From Mycobacteroides saopaulense (GTDB lineage Bacteria > Actinomycetota > Actinomycetes > Mycobacteriales > Mycobacteriaceae), in contig NZ_CP010271.1 in NCBI RefSeq assembly GCF_001456355.1, positions 2,294,001-2,358,000 on the forward strand: a stretch of 64,000 nt of DNA, written 5' to 3'. A program made the position numbers and the translations under genes. Under the pieces are notes generated by a model, which was not told where the DNA came from, did not search any database, and worked only from the letters and a program-made list of their open reading frames with translations. Of the stretch, positions 1 to 9,593 are shown in pieces (the first letter of the stretch is position 1; every line of letters starts with the position of its first letter).

Positions 1-60
1 CGGAGAACCCCGGTGCGCCGACGCGCAGCACCTCGAGCAGCCAGCTATGGGGAATACGCA

Positions 61-61
<1 letters not shown>
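1..61 (-). CDS. pheT: Phenylalanine-tRNA ligase beta subunit, N-terminal fragment
   Basis: Only the first 20 codons are inside the window; the reading begins MRIPHSWLLEVL, the usual start of bacterial PheT, the tRNA-binding and editing subunit of the alpha2-beta2 enzyme. Its ATG shares one base with the TGA of pheS (TGATG), so the two subunits are probably translationally coupled for stoichiometric synthesis. The rest lies beyond the left edge. Confidence 0.9.
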
Positions 62-1113
<1,052 letters not shown>

Positions 1114-1188
1114 TCATAGGGTAAGGCGGGTTAACCACCGTCCGGTCATGCCGGACAGGCGCCGTGCCACCGGCCTAATGTCGACGAT

Positions 1189-1614
1189 GTGAATGGTGAA
1201 GCCGTACGCCGCTGGATCTTCGCGAGGCATTGTCATCCAGTGAGTGCATGGTCGCGGTGGGCGACCACACCACTGTTGCTCGTTCCGGTCTGGACACGGC
1301 GATGGCGCTGGGCGATCCCGATCGGTGTCTGGCTGGCGATCAACCCCGTTGTGACGCCGCCGCCTCGTGATGACCGATCGTTCGCCACCCGGGCTATTCG
1401 TGGCGAGGAGATCTGGATGACCAAGCCGACGTCGGATGCGATGCTCACCGGGCTGAGCATCCTCGGTGGTGCGGCTTTGGTGTCTGCGTTTGTCGCCGCG
1501 TGGCGGCGCTCGTGTGTCGGGGTGATGGTGGGAACCGCGATATCGATGGCCATCACCCTGCTGGCCTGGCGGCGTTACGACCAGATCTGGAGGTCAGTCA
1601 GACCCCGACGGTAA
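1189..1614 (+). CDS. Small membrane protein, DUF6653-like
   Basis: This 141-residue protein has an Arg-rich N-terminal segment, FARHCHPVSAWSRW, then a hydrophobic stretch and an INPVVTPPP motif. This order resembles the uncharacterised DUF6653 family of small membrane proteins; the family call is from memory of the pattern. At least three hydrophobic segments are visible (about residues 27-52, 85-105 and 110-128). The start is GTG; a TAATGT element ends 7 nt upstream, so the mRNA may be leaderless. Function is unknown. Confidence 0.6.
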   Translation: MNGEAVRRWIFARHCHPVSAWSRWATTPLLLVPVWTRRWRWAIPIGVWLAINPVVTPPPRDDRSFATRAIRGEEIWMTKPTSDAMLTGLSILGGAALVSAFVAAWRRSCVGVMVGTAISMAITLLAWRRYDQIWRSVRPRR

Positions 1615-1663
1615 TGTCCGATTTCCGCTAGCGCCTGCGGTCGGGCGCGGGCATGCTCAAGGC

Positions 1664-3145
1664 ATGGAACTCAACGCAGAGGCGTGCTACCGGGCCGTCC
1701 AGTCCCGCGACACACGATTTGACGGGCAGTTCTACACGGCGGTGCGCACTACCGGGATCTACTGTCGGCCTTCTTGTCCGGCCATCACGCCGAAACGCCA
1801 GAATGTCTCGTTTCACCCCACTGCCGCCTCCGCTCAGGCTGCCGGATATCGGGCCTGCAGGCGGTGTCTACCGGACGCCGCGCCCGGGTCGCCTCTGTGG
1901 AATATCAAGTCCCACTTGGCGGTGCGCGCGATGCGTCTCATCGGCGACGGAGTGGTCGAGCGCGACGGTGTGGACGGGCTGTCACGCGCCCTCGGATATT
2001 CGAGCCGTCAGCTCAACAGGGTTCTGCTGGCTGAGCTCGGCGCAAGCCCCCTGGCCCTGGCCCGCGCCAACCGGGCCACCACGGCGCGCCTACTGATTCA
2101 GCGGACCGACCTACCGATGTCCGATATTGCCTTCGCGGCCGGTTTTTCCAGCATCAGGCAGTTCAACGACACGATTGCCGCGGTATTCGCGACCACTCCG
2201 TCAAAGCTACGCAGGGAGCTCCCCCGTAGCGAGAGCAGCACCTCATCTGCCATTGCCGGCGGTGTCAGCCTCAAACTCCCACTGCGGCAGCCCCATAACG
2301 TCGCCTGGTCGACGTGGCTGTTGCAACATCACTGCGCGCGGGGAGTCGAGGACTTTTCCGACGGGCGCTACACCCGCGCGTTGAGGATGCCGCATGGCCC
2401 CGTGATCGTGACTCTGGCAGTGTCCGCCGATCAGGTACGGGCCGATCTGCAGCTCAGCGATATGCGCGACCTGGCGCCCTCGGTGGCGCGACTGCGCCAC
2501 CTGCTCGACCTCGACGCCGATCCCGCGGCGGTCGATGACGCACTGATGTCCCACCCGGCCCTTGCTCCCCTGGTTGCGGAGGCGCCCGGCATCCGAGTTC
2601 CCGGGACCGTGGACGGGCCGGAACTCCTGTTGCGCACCATGATCGGGCAGCAGATATCCGTCGCCGCCGCCAATACCGCGACGGCAGCACTGGTCGCCGC
2701 ACTCGGCGAGCAGGTGACCGACCGGACGGGACGTGTGACCCACCTCTTCCCCACCGCAGAGTCCGTCGCTGCTGCGGGCCCAGAGGTTATGGCCGGCCCC
2801 ACCTCGCGGATCGGTGCGGTGGTCTCGGTGGCCGACAGGCTCGCGACAGGAAAACTGGAATTGCATCATGGGATGACCGCGACTGACTTGCGTCGGCAAC
2901 TCTTGGATATCAAGGGAATCGGGCCTTGGACTGCTGACTACGTCGTGATGCGTCAACTCGCCGACCCGGACGTCCTCCTCGAGCATGACCTCGTGTTGCG
3001 ACGGGGCGCGGCCGCCGAGGGCATCGACATCGCAGCAGCCCGCGATTGCTCCCCGTGGCGTTCCTACGTCTCCATGCACCTGTGGCGCAAAGGAATCGCC
3101 GTCCAAAGACGTTCAAGTATCCGCAAGCCGAAGGAGACCTCATGA
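1664..3145 (+). CDS. alkA: Ada-type regulator fused to 3-methyladenine DNA glycosylase (AdaA-AlkA)
   Basis: This 493-residue fusion senses alkylated DNA and excises alkylated bases. Residues ~1-80 are the Ada zinc domain with Cys34, Cys38, Cys64 and Cys67; the first Cys of CRPSC would accept methyl groups from phosphotriesters. Residues ~85-185 are an AraC-type HTH. The rest is AlkA: an N-terminal domain, then an HhH-GPD segment with DIKGIGPWTADYV and an Asp in EHDLVLRRG as likely catalytic residue. It overlaps ogt by ATGA, giving a two-gene adaptive-response operon. The three-domain fusion is known in actinobacteria. Confidence 0.93.
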   Translation: MELNAEACYRAVQSRDTRFDGQFYTAVRTTGIYCRPSCPAITPKRQNVSFHPTAASAQAAGYRACRRCLPDAAPGSPLWNIKSHLAVRAMRLIGDGVVERDGVDGLSRALGYSSRQLNRVLLAELGASPLALARANRATTARLLIQRTDLPMSDIAFAAGFSSIRQFNDTIAAVFATTPSKLRRELPRSESSTSSAIAGGVSLKLPLRQPHNVAWSTWLLQHHCARGVEDFSDGRYTRALRMPHGPVIVTLAVSADQVRADLQLSDMRDLAPSVARLRHLLDLDADPAAVDDALMSHPALAPLVAEAPGIRVPGTVDGPELLLRTMIGQQISVAAANTATAALVAALGEQVTDRTGRVTHLFPTAESVAAAGPEVMAGPTSRIGAVVSVADRLATGKLELHHGMTATDLRRQLLDIKGIGPWTADYVVMRQLADPDVLLEHDLVLRRGAAAEGIDIAAARDCSPWRSYVSMHLWRKGIAVQRRSSIRKPKETS

Positions 3146-3645
3146 CCGACTACGCGACCCTCACGACCCCGGTAGGACCGTTTACCGCCATCGTCGATGG
3201 TGCTGGCACCGTGCTGGCGTCGGGTTGGACCGACTCGCCTGAGCTACTGCGAACTCTGATTCACCCGACGCTGCGCCCGCAGACCCTCAGGCGCAAGCGC
3301 GATCTCGGGAAGGTGACCAAGGCAGTCGCCGACTATCACGCGGGCGATCTGACAGCGATCGACGCGATCCCGGTCACGCAGTATTCCGGAGAATTCCTGA
3401 TGCACGCCTGGGATGTGTTGCGCACGGTCGACCCAGAGGCACCGATTACCTACAGCGAGTTCGCCGTGCGTGCCGGGCGGCCGACCGCCATCCGTGCGGC
3501 AGCGAGCGCCTGTGCTCGCAATGCGGCGGCGTTGTTCGTCCCATGCCACAGGGTCTTTCGCGTGGGCGGTGCACTGGGCGGATTTCGCTACGGGCTTCCG
3601 ATCAAGCGATGGCTGCTTGATCACGAGGCTCCCGTCGCAACCTGA
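3142..3645 (+). CDS. ogt: Methylated-DNA--protein-cysteine methyltransferase
   Basis: This 167-residue suicide enzyme removes methyl groups from O6-methylguanine. The C-terminal half carries the active-site signature FVPCHRVFRVGG, with the acceptor Cys, and a helix-turn-helix region before it that flips out the damaged base. I chose ATG 3142 because it overlaps the alkA stop (ATGA) and leads directly into the usual N-terminal fold; a longer in-frame extension would lie inside alkA. The 3' end overlaps the convergent rhomboid-like gene by 44 bp. Confidence 0.95.
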   Translation: MTDYATLTTPVGPFTAIVDGAGTVLASGWTDSPELLRTLIHPTLRPQTLRRKRDLGKVTKAVADYHAGDLTAIDAIPVTQYSGEFLMHAWDVLRTVDPEAPITYSEFAVRAGRPTAIRAAASACARNAAALFVPCHRVFRVGGALGGFRYGLPIKRWLLDHEAPVAT

Positions 3646-4387
3646 TCCACTGGGTGACGAGTACGACGGCCACCGCGGCGGGCAACGCCGCCGCCAGAGT
3701 GGGTGCATCCTCGGAGAACATCATGAGAGCGAACAGCCCGCCAAAACCCAAGAGCACCAATCGAAGGACCGACCAGCGTGGTGGGCGCAGGGACAACGTG
3801 TGCGCGGCGAGCATGCCGAGAAGCAGTGCGGTCAGATGCCCGACCTCTGTGAAGGTCTGGTTGCACACCACGGACACGACGCCGACGGTGATCCACCCGG
3901 CCATCCACGAGACGCGCCATCGAGGCGGGATAGACGCGCTGAGCGCCCCCACCACGGCAGCGGTGCCGTAACTCATGCCCACATCGCTGGCCCGGGCGAT
4001 GGATATGGGGGCCCAATGCATCCAGATCGCCAGCGCCGTACCCACACCGACGATGAGCGTTGCCCCGATATGACCGAGCACGAATGTCAACGCCAAACGT
4101 CCACTGTGCCACTGTAGTTCGGCGAGGGCCAGGATGCAGATCAGGCCGGGAAGCCACAGGTAGATCGGGCCGGCGTCGGTGACAAACGCACTTCCGATGA
4201 GGGTGCCCAGGCGTCCCTGATGGAGGTTGTGCAGATTGGTGCTCGCGTGTGCGATCACCCGGTCTTGCATCCGTGGCCCCTCCATGACCAGCACGGTGGC
4301 GACCGCAGCCAATGCGACCGCATACCCAATGGTCACCCGCACCCGGACTAGCGCGGCCCAGACTCTCCGCATGACCCATGATCGCAC
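3602..4387 (-). CDS. Rhomboid-like integral membrane protein
   Basis: This 261-residue protein has about six to seven hydrophobic segments. It belongs with the mycobacterial rhomboid-like family: a Ser in SDVGMSYGTAAVVGAL sits where the rhomboid nucleophile would be, and a His in FTEVGHLTALLLG matches the position of the partner histidine. Proteolytic activity is therefore possible but unproven. The GTG start lies 3 nt after the stop of the upstream adenylate cyclase gene, so the two are probably cotranscribed. An internal ATG at 4372 is an alternative start. Confidence 0.7.
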   Translation of the reverse strand: MRSWVMRRVWAALVRVRVTIGYAVALAAVATVLVMEGPRMQDRVIAHASTNLHNLHQGRLGTLIGSAFVTDAGPIYLWLPGLICILALAELQWHSGRLALTFVLGHIGATLIVGVGTALAIWMHWAPISIARASDVGMSYGTAAVVGALSASIPPRWRVSWMAGWITVGVVSVVCNQTFTEVGHLTALLLGMLAAHTLSLRPPRWSVLRLVLLGFGGLFALMMFSEDAPTLAAALPAAVAVVLVTQWIRLRREPRDQAAIA

Positions 4388-4390
4388 CGT

Positions 4391-5401
4391 CTAGATGCGA
4401 CCGTCATCCCCCGCGGCTGGGAGTTCCCTGCGGGTTTCGAGCAAATACATCTTCATGTTCTCCGGCACACCCGCGGGTCTGCTGGAGAACAGCGGCCTCC
4501 GTACCGGAGTCGGTGTAAGACCCAGGTGATCGAGAAGCACCAGTGGAACCTTCGCCAACGCGGGCTGCGAGATGGCCAGGCCGCCCTTGGTCGCACTTTC
4601 CATGACCCGGGCGGCGATGTTCACGTCGACCCCGAGCCAGTCCGACCCGATGCGTTGGGGCGTGCCGGTGTGGATGCCGATCCGCATTAGCGGCGTATAT
4701 CCCTGTATCTCAACGTTTTTCAGTGCATCGCGGGCGGGGATGACGGCGCGCAGGGCGGTCACCGGATCATCGAACACCGCCATGATGCCGTCGCCCATCC
4801 GCTTGACCACCTGCCCTCCGGCGCTGAGCATCGGAGGCTCGGCAACGGACGCGACGCGTCGCAACAACTTCAGGGTTGCCTCGTCCCCGGCTTCCAACGC
4901 CCACGCCGAGAACCCGACGAGGTCGGTGAAAACCAGGGTGACCTCGCGATTTGCCGGCTGCTTGCTGACCTTCTCGGTGAACGCCTGCCAGATCTGCAGT
5001 GCTCCGAACCCGAACTCGCGCACCGCAGTATCCCTGTCCGTCACCAAGCGATCAGCCGCGCGCGCGACCGCGCTTGCGCCGCCAAAACCACTGGTAGATA
5101 GCGGGTCTCCAAAGTAGGGGTCGCCGGGTAGGGAGCGACGAGCGCGACGTACCGCAGCGACTACCGCCGGGTCTCGATCCATTTTGCGGAACCAGCTGCC
5201 GGCGGTACGCGAGGCACGGGCGATATGGCGCGTTGCGGGCTCGGAGCTGTCGGCGTCGTCGTCGGGCGCTGCGGGGTCCGAGGGATCGGCGGCAGACTCA
5301 TGCCGCGCAGGCCCACGGGTGCGGCCTCGCCTGCGCTTACGGATCGTCGAGTCGAGGTCGCGATCCGGTTCGGCATCGAGGCCTGACGGCTCGACATCCA
5401 C
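4391..5401 (-). CDS. Class III adenylate/guanylate cyclase
   Basis: This 336-residue protein has an acidic, low-complexity N-terminal ~85 residues with no membrane segment, a helical middle region, and a C-terminal class III cyclase domain. Visible catalytic features are the metal-binding Asp in VFTDLVGFSAW, the purine-selecting Lys region and second metal Asp in VVKRMGDGIMAVF, and the transition-state Asn/Arg in GVDVNIAARV. All expected residues are present, so it should make cyclic AMP. The start is GTG with a TAGGCT element ending exactly 6 nt upstream, which fits a leaderless message. Confidence 0.88.
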   Translation of the reverse strand: MDVEPSGLDAEPDRDLDSTIRKRRRGRTRGPARHESAADPSDPAAPDDDADSSEPATRHIARASRTAGSWFRKMDRDPAVVAAVRRARRSLPGDPYFGDPLSTSGFGGASAVARAADRLVTDRDTAVREFGFGALQIWQAFTEKVSKQPANREVTLVFTDLVGFSAWALEAGDEATLKLLRRVASVAEPPMLSAGGQVVKRMGDGIMAVFDDPVTALRAVIPARDALKNVEIQGYTPLMRIGIHTGTPQRIGSDWLGVDVNIAARVMESATKGGLAISQPALAKVPLVLLDHLGLTPTPVRRPLFSSRPAGVPENMKMYLLETRRELPAAGDDGRI

Positions 5402-5628
5402 AGGATCAGCCTATGTGCTGGGGTGTGCGGCGGCAATCTTCACGTTGCCAGTGTGGCTATGTTGAGGCCCTTCGACTCAACTGCCTGGTCGCTGTCTGTC
5501 GGTGCTGGTAGCGGCGACGTGGAGCTTCGGACACAGTTGCCAAACGGTTACCCACAGCGTCGACCTCTTCATGGACAACGTTCGTTGTCGCCAATAACGT
5601 GCGTGATAGACACCACATGGGAGGGTCA

Positions 5629-6747
5629 ATGATGACATCCGCCACGACCCATCGGGCCACCCGCAGATCGGTTCCCGCGCCGTCGCCACGTGCACGTTCG
5701 GCAGCGCAACCGCCGCACGCGACCGACCGAGACGGGCCTCCGCAACCGCTCGGCCCGGATTCGCTGACGTGGAAGTACTTTGCGGATCTGCGCACGGGGC
5801 TACTCGGGGTGTGGATCGGATCCATCCAGAACATGTATCCGGAGTTGGGCGCCGGGGTGGAGGACCATTCGATCTTGCTTCGCGAGCCGCTGCAGCGGGT
5901 AACGCGTTCGGTCTTCCCCATCATGGGCGTGGTCTACGACGGTGATCGCGCTGCGGACACCGGGCGTCGCATTCGTGGATACCACGACACGATCAAGGGC
6001 GTCGACAAGAAGGGGCGGCGCTATCACGCCCTGAACCCGGAGACCTTCTATTGGGCACATGCCACCTTCTTCATGCTCATCATCAACACCGCCGAATACT
6101 TCTGCGGAGGGCTCACCGAGGCCGAGAAACGACAGCTCTTCGCCGAGCATGTCCAGTGGTACCGGATGTACGGCATGAGCATGCGTCCCGTCCCTGCGTC
6201 GTGGGAAGAGTTCCAGGAGTACTGGGAACGAGTCTGTAACGACGAGCTGGAGATCAATCAGGCCACGCTGGATATCTTCCATATCCGGATCCCCAAGCCG
6301 AAATACGTGCTGATGCCGGACTTCTTGTGGCACCAGATGTGGGCCCCGGCCCGGGCATTCCAGAACTGGGTGGCCGCGGGAGTCTTCAGCGCCCCTGTGC
6401 GCGAGAAGGCCGGAATGCGTTGGACTCCAGGTGACGAAGTGCTGCTGCGGCTGTTCGGCAAGGCGGTGCAGCTGGCGTTCGGTTCCCTGCCGGACGAGAT
6501 CCGCCTGCATCCCCGCGCGGTATCGGCTTACCGGCGCGCTCGTGGTGAGTTGCCTACCGACGCGCCGCTGGTCGAGGCCCCGAAGTTCGCGGCCCCGCCC
6601 AAGGATCGGCACGCGCTACCGATGCACTACGTGCCGCCGTCGGCTCAGCCGAAGTCGCTCACGGCACGTGCGGGTGAGCTACTGCATGCCACCTTTTCTC
6701 TGGTGTCCCCGCAGCGGGTGTCTCGCGGCCGGGCTGAGGTCGCGTAA
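5629..6747 (+). CDS. DUF2236 (mpaB/rubber-oxygenase-like) protein
   Basis: This 372-residue protein matches the oxygenase family containing latex-clearing protein and mpaB. Characteristic features are LLREPLQRVTRSVFPIMGVVYD, a GYHDTIKGVD region, and the Tyr/His-rich helix NPETFYWAHATFFM, where family members place a haem-ligating His. The Pro-rich first ~45 residues are poorly conserved in such proteins. I chose ATG 5629 (followed directly by a second ATG) because GGGAGGG lies just upstream; an in-frame GTG at 5599 lacks a ribosome site. The substrate is unknown; no rubber-degrading role is implied. Confidence 0.85.
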   Translation: MMTSATTHRATRRSVPAPSPRARSAAQPPHATDRDGPPQPLGPDSLTWKYFADLRTGLLGVWIGSIQNMYPELGAGVEDHSILLREPLQRVTRSVFPIMGVVYDGDRAADTGRRIRGYHDTIKGVDKKGRRYHALNPETFYWAHATFFMLIINTAEYFCGGLTEAEKRQLFAEHVQWYRMYGMSMRPVPASWEEFQEYWERVCNDELEINQATLDIFHIRIPKPKYVLMPDFLWHQMWAPARAFQNWVAAGVFSAPVREKAGMRWTPGDEVLLRLFGKAVQLAFGSLPDEIRLHPRAVSAYRRARGELPTDAPLVEAPKFAAPPKDRHALPMHYVPPSAQPKSLTARAGELLHATFSLVSPQRVSRGRAEVA

Positions 6748-6778
6748 CGCCTGTTTACGCAGCTTTTACAGAACAAGC

Positions 6779-6843
6779 CTGTGGCGTAGGCCACAGTTTC
6801 GACGACATAATTTCTGTCGTCTGACAGACGAAATTCCGTCGTC
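6779..6843 (+). terminator. Hairpin plus 43-bp imperfect dyad downstream of DUF2236 gene
   Basis: The first stem is CTGTGGC/GCCACAG with a 4-nt loop, followed by a short T run (TTTC). Immediately after it, 6801-6843 reads GACGAC-N2-AATTTC on one arm and the mirror image on the other, with a GTCTG-A-CAGAC core. The position 30 nt after the stop favours transcription termination, but the second dyad has no U tract and could instead be an operator. Confidence 0.4.
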
Positions 6844-7023
6844 CGGATAACGGGTTTACCGCGCGGTGGGTGGTTCGACATGTCATGTTCACCAGGCGAT
6901 TAGCCCAGCACCTCAAGGTGATCGGACAAGCTGTCTTTTGCCCGTTGCTGGCGTCCAGCAACGGCTCATCGGCTCACCGTGAACGAAACTCGCGGGTGAG
7001 CAATCCTGTCTCGCAAGGCGTTT

Positions 7024-7042
7024 CCTGTGAGCAACCTGTGAG
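7024..7042 (-). promoter_or_regulatory. PhoP-box-like direct repeat upstream of the porin gene
   Basis: On the minus strand the site reads TCACAGG-N4-TCACAGG, two 7-mers with 11-bp periodicity. This is close to the mycobacterial PhoP consensus TCACAGC-N4-TCACAGC. A further TTCACAGG lies at 7063-7070. The repeats sit about 160 bp before the porin start. PhoP binding is inference from the pattern. Confidence 0.4.
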
Positions 7043-7199
7043 TGGTGATCTGCATCGGCCTGTTCACAGGCGTATCTTTCCGTCAGCTCACATCACGGAC
7101 TCATAACTGCGACCGGTAATCGACAGCGCTGCAATAGCTCCCAAACTCAGGTACAGGATCACCACCATTTACATCCGCAAGGGGAAACGAGGCATTCAC

Positions 7200-7832
7200 A
7201 TGGCAGTACGTAAGCGAGTCGGCGCCGTCATGGCGTTGTTCACCGCGCTCTGCACCCTGGGAACGGCTGCGGCGCTGGCCGACCCGGTGTCCATGGCGCC
7301 ACAGACGTACACCAAGGTGAGTCGTGATGGGTGGACTCTGATGATCCGAATTGACCACGAGACCATCAATTCGGTGCCCAACCTGGCCGAGGCCTCCAAC
7401 TCCCGGGAGGCATTCGTAACCTTCGACGCGACCGCGATCGCTACCGGTGGGTCTGCCCCCATCACCGACAGTTTGTTTATCGCCGGATACCAACTCGGTT
7501 GTCAGACAGACGTTTCCAGTGGTCTGCAGATCGGTGGCACTGGTGGTCTCGCGGGGTCTGTGGGCTACAGCGGCGGTCCCTCGGTCGGCGGTTCCGGCGG
7601 TCTGGCCGGTTTTGTGCAAACCATCCTGCAGCCCGGTGTCATCACCGACCTCCCGCTGGCGAACATGGCGCTGAGTGACGGCGGCAAGGCGATGCTCGAT
7701 GTGGACAACCTGCACATCAAGGCGGATGCTTGCGGTGGTGACGTCACCATCCGCTCGTACGTGTACCTGAGGATCTCGACAGCTGCCGCGCACACCGAGT
7801 TCGCCATCTACGGCGACCCGATGAAGATCTAG
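7200..7832 (+). CDS. MspA-family outer-membrane porin-like protein
   Basis: This 210-residue exported protein has a classical signal peptide (positive start, hydrophobic core, ALA-D cleavage near residue 27) and an MspA-type beta-rich body. Recognisable MspA-like parts are DGWTLMIRIDHETINSVPNLA, the FIAGYQLGCQ strand, a long Gly/Ser-rich middle segment that would form the periplasmic or constriction region, and a C-terminal YGDPMKI like the MspA terminus. Two Cys residues, absent from MspA itself, could form a disulfide. It would act in the mycomembrane as a channel. A secreted-protein gene follows with a 14-nt gap. Confidence 0.82.
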   Translation: MAVRKRVGAVMALFTALCTLGTAAALADPVSMAPQTYTKVSRDGWTLMIRIDHETINSVPNLAEASNSREAFVTFDATAIATGGSAPITDSLFIAGYQLGCQTDVSSGLQIGGTGGLAGSVGYSGGPSVGGSGGLAGFVQTILQPGVITDLPLANMALSDGGKAMLDVDNLHIKADACGGDVTIRSYVYLRISTAAAHTEFAIYGDPMKI

Positions 7833-7846
7833 GGAGGATGTCCCCC

Positions 7847-8398
7847 ATGCCGAAACGGAAGATCATCGCCACCGCAGCCGGTGTGGCCGGAGCCGTTGCG
7901 CTGGCGGGGTTCGCCGCCCCGACGGCGGCTGCCGACCCACCGGGCATCCCCTTCGTGCCGGGCGTGCCCGCCCCGCTGCCCGCGACTCCGGGAAGTTATA
8001 CGTACATCTACAACAACTTCCCAGCGGTCGCTCCGGCCACCGTCGACGCGCGCGGAGTCAAGATCGCCGCCAACGCGGACCCGATGGCCGCGGCCACCGG
8101 GCTCCCGGGCAGCAAGCTGGGCAATAGCGCTCATCCCGCCAATGTGTTGACCTCGTCCAGTACGCGCTACGGAATCCAGGGCGGGGCAACACCAGCGGCC
8201 CCGGGTAGCACCACGGGTGTGCAGTTCGGCGCGGGGAACGAAAACCCGGCCTTGGAGGATCCGCACGGCCAGGCACCGGAGAGCGCTCCGGCGATCGAGC
8301 CCACCTCGCCGACCGTCACTCCGGGCGCGCCGGCCGCACCGGTACTGGAGTCCCCGGACGGTCAGCCGCCGAAACCGGCAGAGGCGGCGGCGGGCTAG
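7847..8398 (+). CDS. Secreted Pro/Ala-rich protein of unknown function
   Basis: The protein has 183 residues. An N-terminal signal peptide ends at TAAADPP, the usual mycobacterial AxA-DP cleavage context. The mature part contains a YTYIYNNFP segment and a Pro/Ala/Gly-rich C terminus without Cys. I chose ATG 7847, 9 nt after the GGGAGG motif that overlaps the porin stop codon; ATG 7838 is too close to it. Immediate proximity suggests cotranscription with the porin. I do not recognise a domain. Confidence 0.72.
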   Translation: MPKRKIIATAAGVAGAVALAGFAAPTAAADPPGIPFVPGVPAPLPATPGSYTYIYNNFPAVAPATVDARGVKIAANADPMAAATGLPGSKLGNSAHPANVLTSSSTRYGIQGGATPAAPGSTTGVQFGAGNENPALEDPHGQAPESAPAIEPTSPTVTPGAPAAPVLESPDGQPPKPAEAAAG

Positions 8399-8429
8399 GA
8401 CACCGCCCAACTCGACGACGACGCACTAG

Positions 8430-8500
8430 AGCGAGTGACGGGACTCGAACCCGTGTGAACGGCTTTGCAGGCCGGTGCCTAGCCTCTCAGCCACACCCGC
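8430..8500 (-). tRNA. tRNA-Cys (anticodon GCA)
   Basis: The minus strand folds as a 71-nt tRNA. The acceptor arm GCGGGTG pairs with CACTCGC with one G-U pair, the anticodon loop reads CTGCAAA with GCA as anticodon, and the T arm has ACGGGTTCGAGTCCCGT. The discriminator base is U, as expected for tRNA-Cys. CCA is not encoded. I see no attachment-site duplication or integrase beside it. Confidence 0.95.
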
Positions 8501-8570
8501 GTCGTGCACCGATGATGCCGAACCACGGTGCACGACACGAGTGTTGGACTCAGAGTGATCCCAGCGCGGC

Positions 8571-9527
8571 TTAGCCGGTGAGGCGTGAGTAATCCGCGCC
8601 GGTGAGTTCCACCGACTTCTCCCACAGCCGCGTCGCTAGCTGGGGATCGCGTGCCTCGCTGGAGCGGGGCGCACGCGCCACCGGCCCGCGGGCACCGGTC
8701 AGCTGCGTAGGGCCAAGGTAGTCGTCGGGCTGAACGTCGGGCATCGACGCCGCATACAACTCGGATTCGGCGCCCTGGCGCTCGTCCTGCAGCACCAATC
8801 CCATGCCGAAGTAGAAGGCCTTATGCAGACCCGGGATCTTCGGAATCATCGAGTCGAACAGGTTGGTGGCGGCTACCCCGGGGTGCACATTGACCGACAC
8901 CAGTGGGGATCCGGCGGCCGCAGCCTTACGGGCCAGCTCCGAGCCGAACAGCATGCAGGCGAGCTTCGAAGCGCGGTACGCGCTCATCCGGTTGTACCGG
9001 CGCTTGGTGAAGTTGAGGTCGTCGACCTTCAGGTTGTTGCGTCCCTGTGCGTGGGCGACGCTACCCAGGGAGATCACTCGGGGTGCCCCGGCGACCAGCA
9101 GCGAGGGCAGCAGCGCGTCGGTCAGCACGAAGTGGCCGAGGTGGTTGACGCCGATCTGCATCTCGAATCCTTCGGCGGTGCGCCGCAACGGGATCGCCAT
9201 CACGCCGGCGTTGTTGAGCAGCACGTCGATGGTGGGTGCTTGGGTGCGGATCGCATCCGCTGCCGACCGCACCGACGCAAGGCTGGTGAGGTCCAGCTCG
9301 ACCAGCGCGTGGTCTGCGTTCGGCCCCAGCGAGCGCACCTTGTCCAGGGCGGCCCGTCCGGTCTCCTGGTTGCGGCAGGCCAGCACCACTCGGGCGCCGG
9401 CGCGGGCAAGCGCCTCTGCTGCGACTAGACCCAGGCCGTTGTTCGCGCCGGTGATGACATGCGTCTTGCCGGTCTGGTCGGGAACGTCCGACTCACGAAA
9501 GTGCCTGTTCTGCAGGGGTGCGGGCAT
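8571..9527 (-). CDS. Short-chain dehydrogenase/reductase, retinol-dehydrogenase-like
   Basis: This 318-residue NAD(P)-dependent oxidoreductase has the cofactor motif TGANNGLG, the structural NNAG motif (LLNNAGVM), a catalytic Ser in ISLGSVAH, and YRASK with the catalytic Tyr and Lys (MSAYRASKLA). The length and the C-terminal extension fit the light-dependent-protochlorophyllide/retinol-dehydrogenase-like group common in mycobacteria. The physiological substrate cannot be read from sequence. It stands alone between tRNA-Cys and tsnR. Confidence 0.85.
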   Translation of the reverse strand: MPAPLQNRHFRESDVPDQTGKTHVITGANNGLGLVAAEALARAGARVVLACRNQETGRAALDKVRSLGPNADHALVELDLTSLASVRSAADAIRTQAPTIDVLLNNAGVMAIPLRRTAEGFEMQIGVNHLGHFVLTDALLPSLLVAGAPRVISLGSVAHAQGRNNLKVDDLNFTKRRYNRMSAYRASKLACMLFGSELARKAAAAGSPLVSVNVHPGVAATNLFDSMIPKIPGLHKAFYFGMGLVLQDERQGAESELYAASMPDVQPDDYLGPTQLTGARGPVARAPRSSEARDPQLATRLWEKSVELTGADYSRLTG

Positions 9528-9593
9528 TAGATTCCTCGATCCGTGGAAGTTACTAGTACTCGTCGTTACGGCTTTGTCGGATAGTACTGGAGG

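Larger units (their letters stand above)
6748..7199. other. Intergenic region with hairpins and direct repeats
   Basis: No convincing gene is seen in these 452 bases. The region holds a 7-bp stem (CTGTGGC-gtag-GCCACAG, 6779-6796), a long imperfect dyad at 6801-6843, and a cluster of CCTGTGAG repeats at 7024-7042 with a related TTCACAGG at 7063-7070. It probably contains the terminator of the upstream oxygenase gene and the promoter of the porin gene. Confidence 0.6.

Noticed and set aside
8430..8570. Prophage attachment site at tRNA-Cys
   Set aside because: No duplicated tRNA 3' end, integrase or phage genes are seen nearby.
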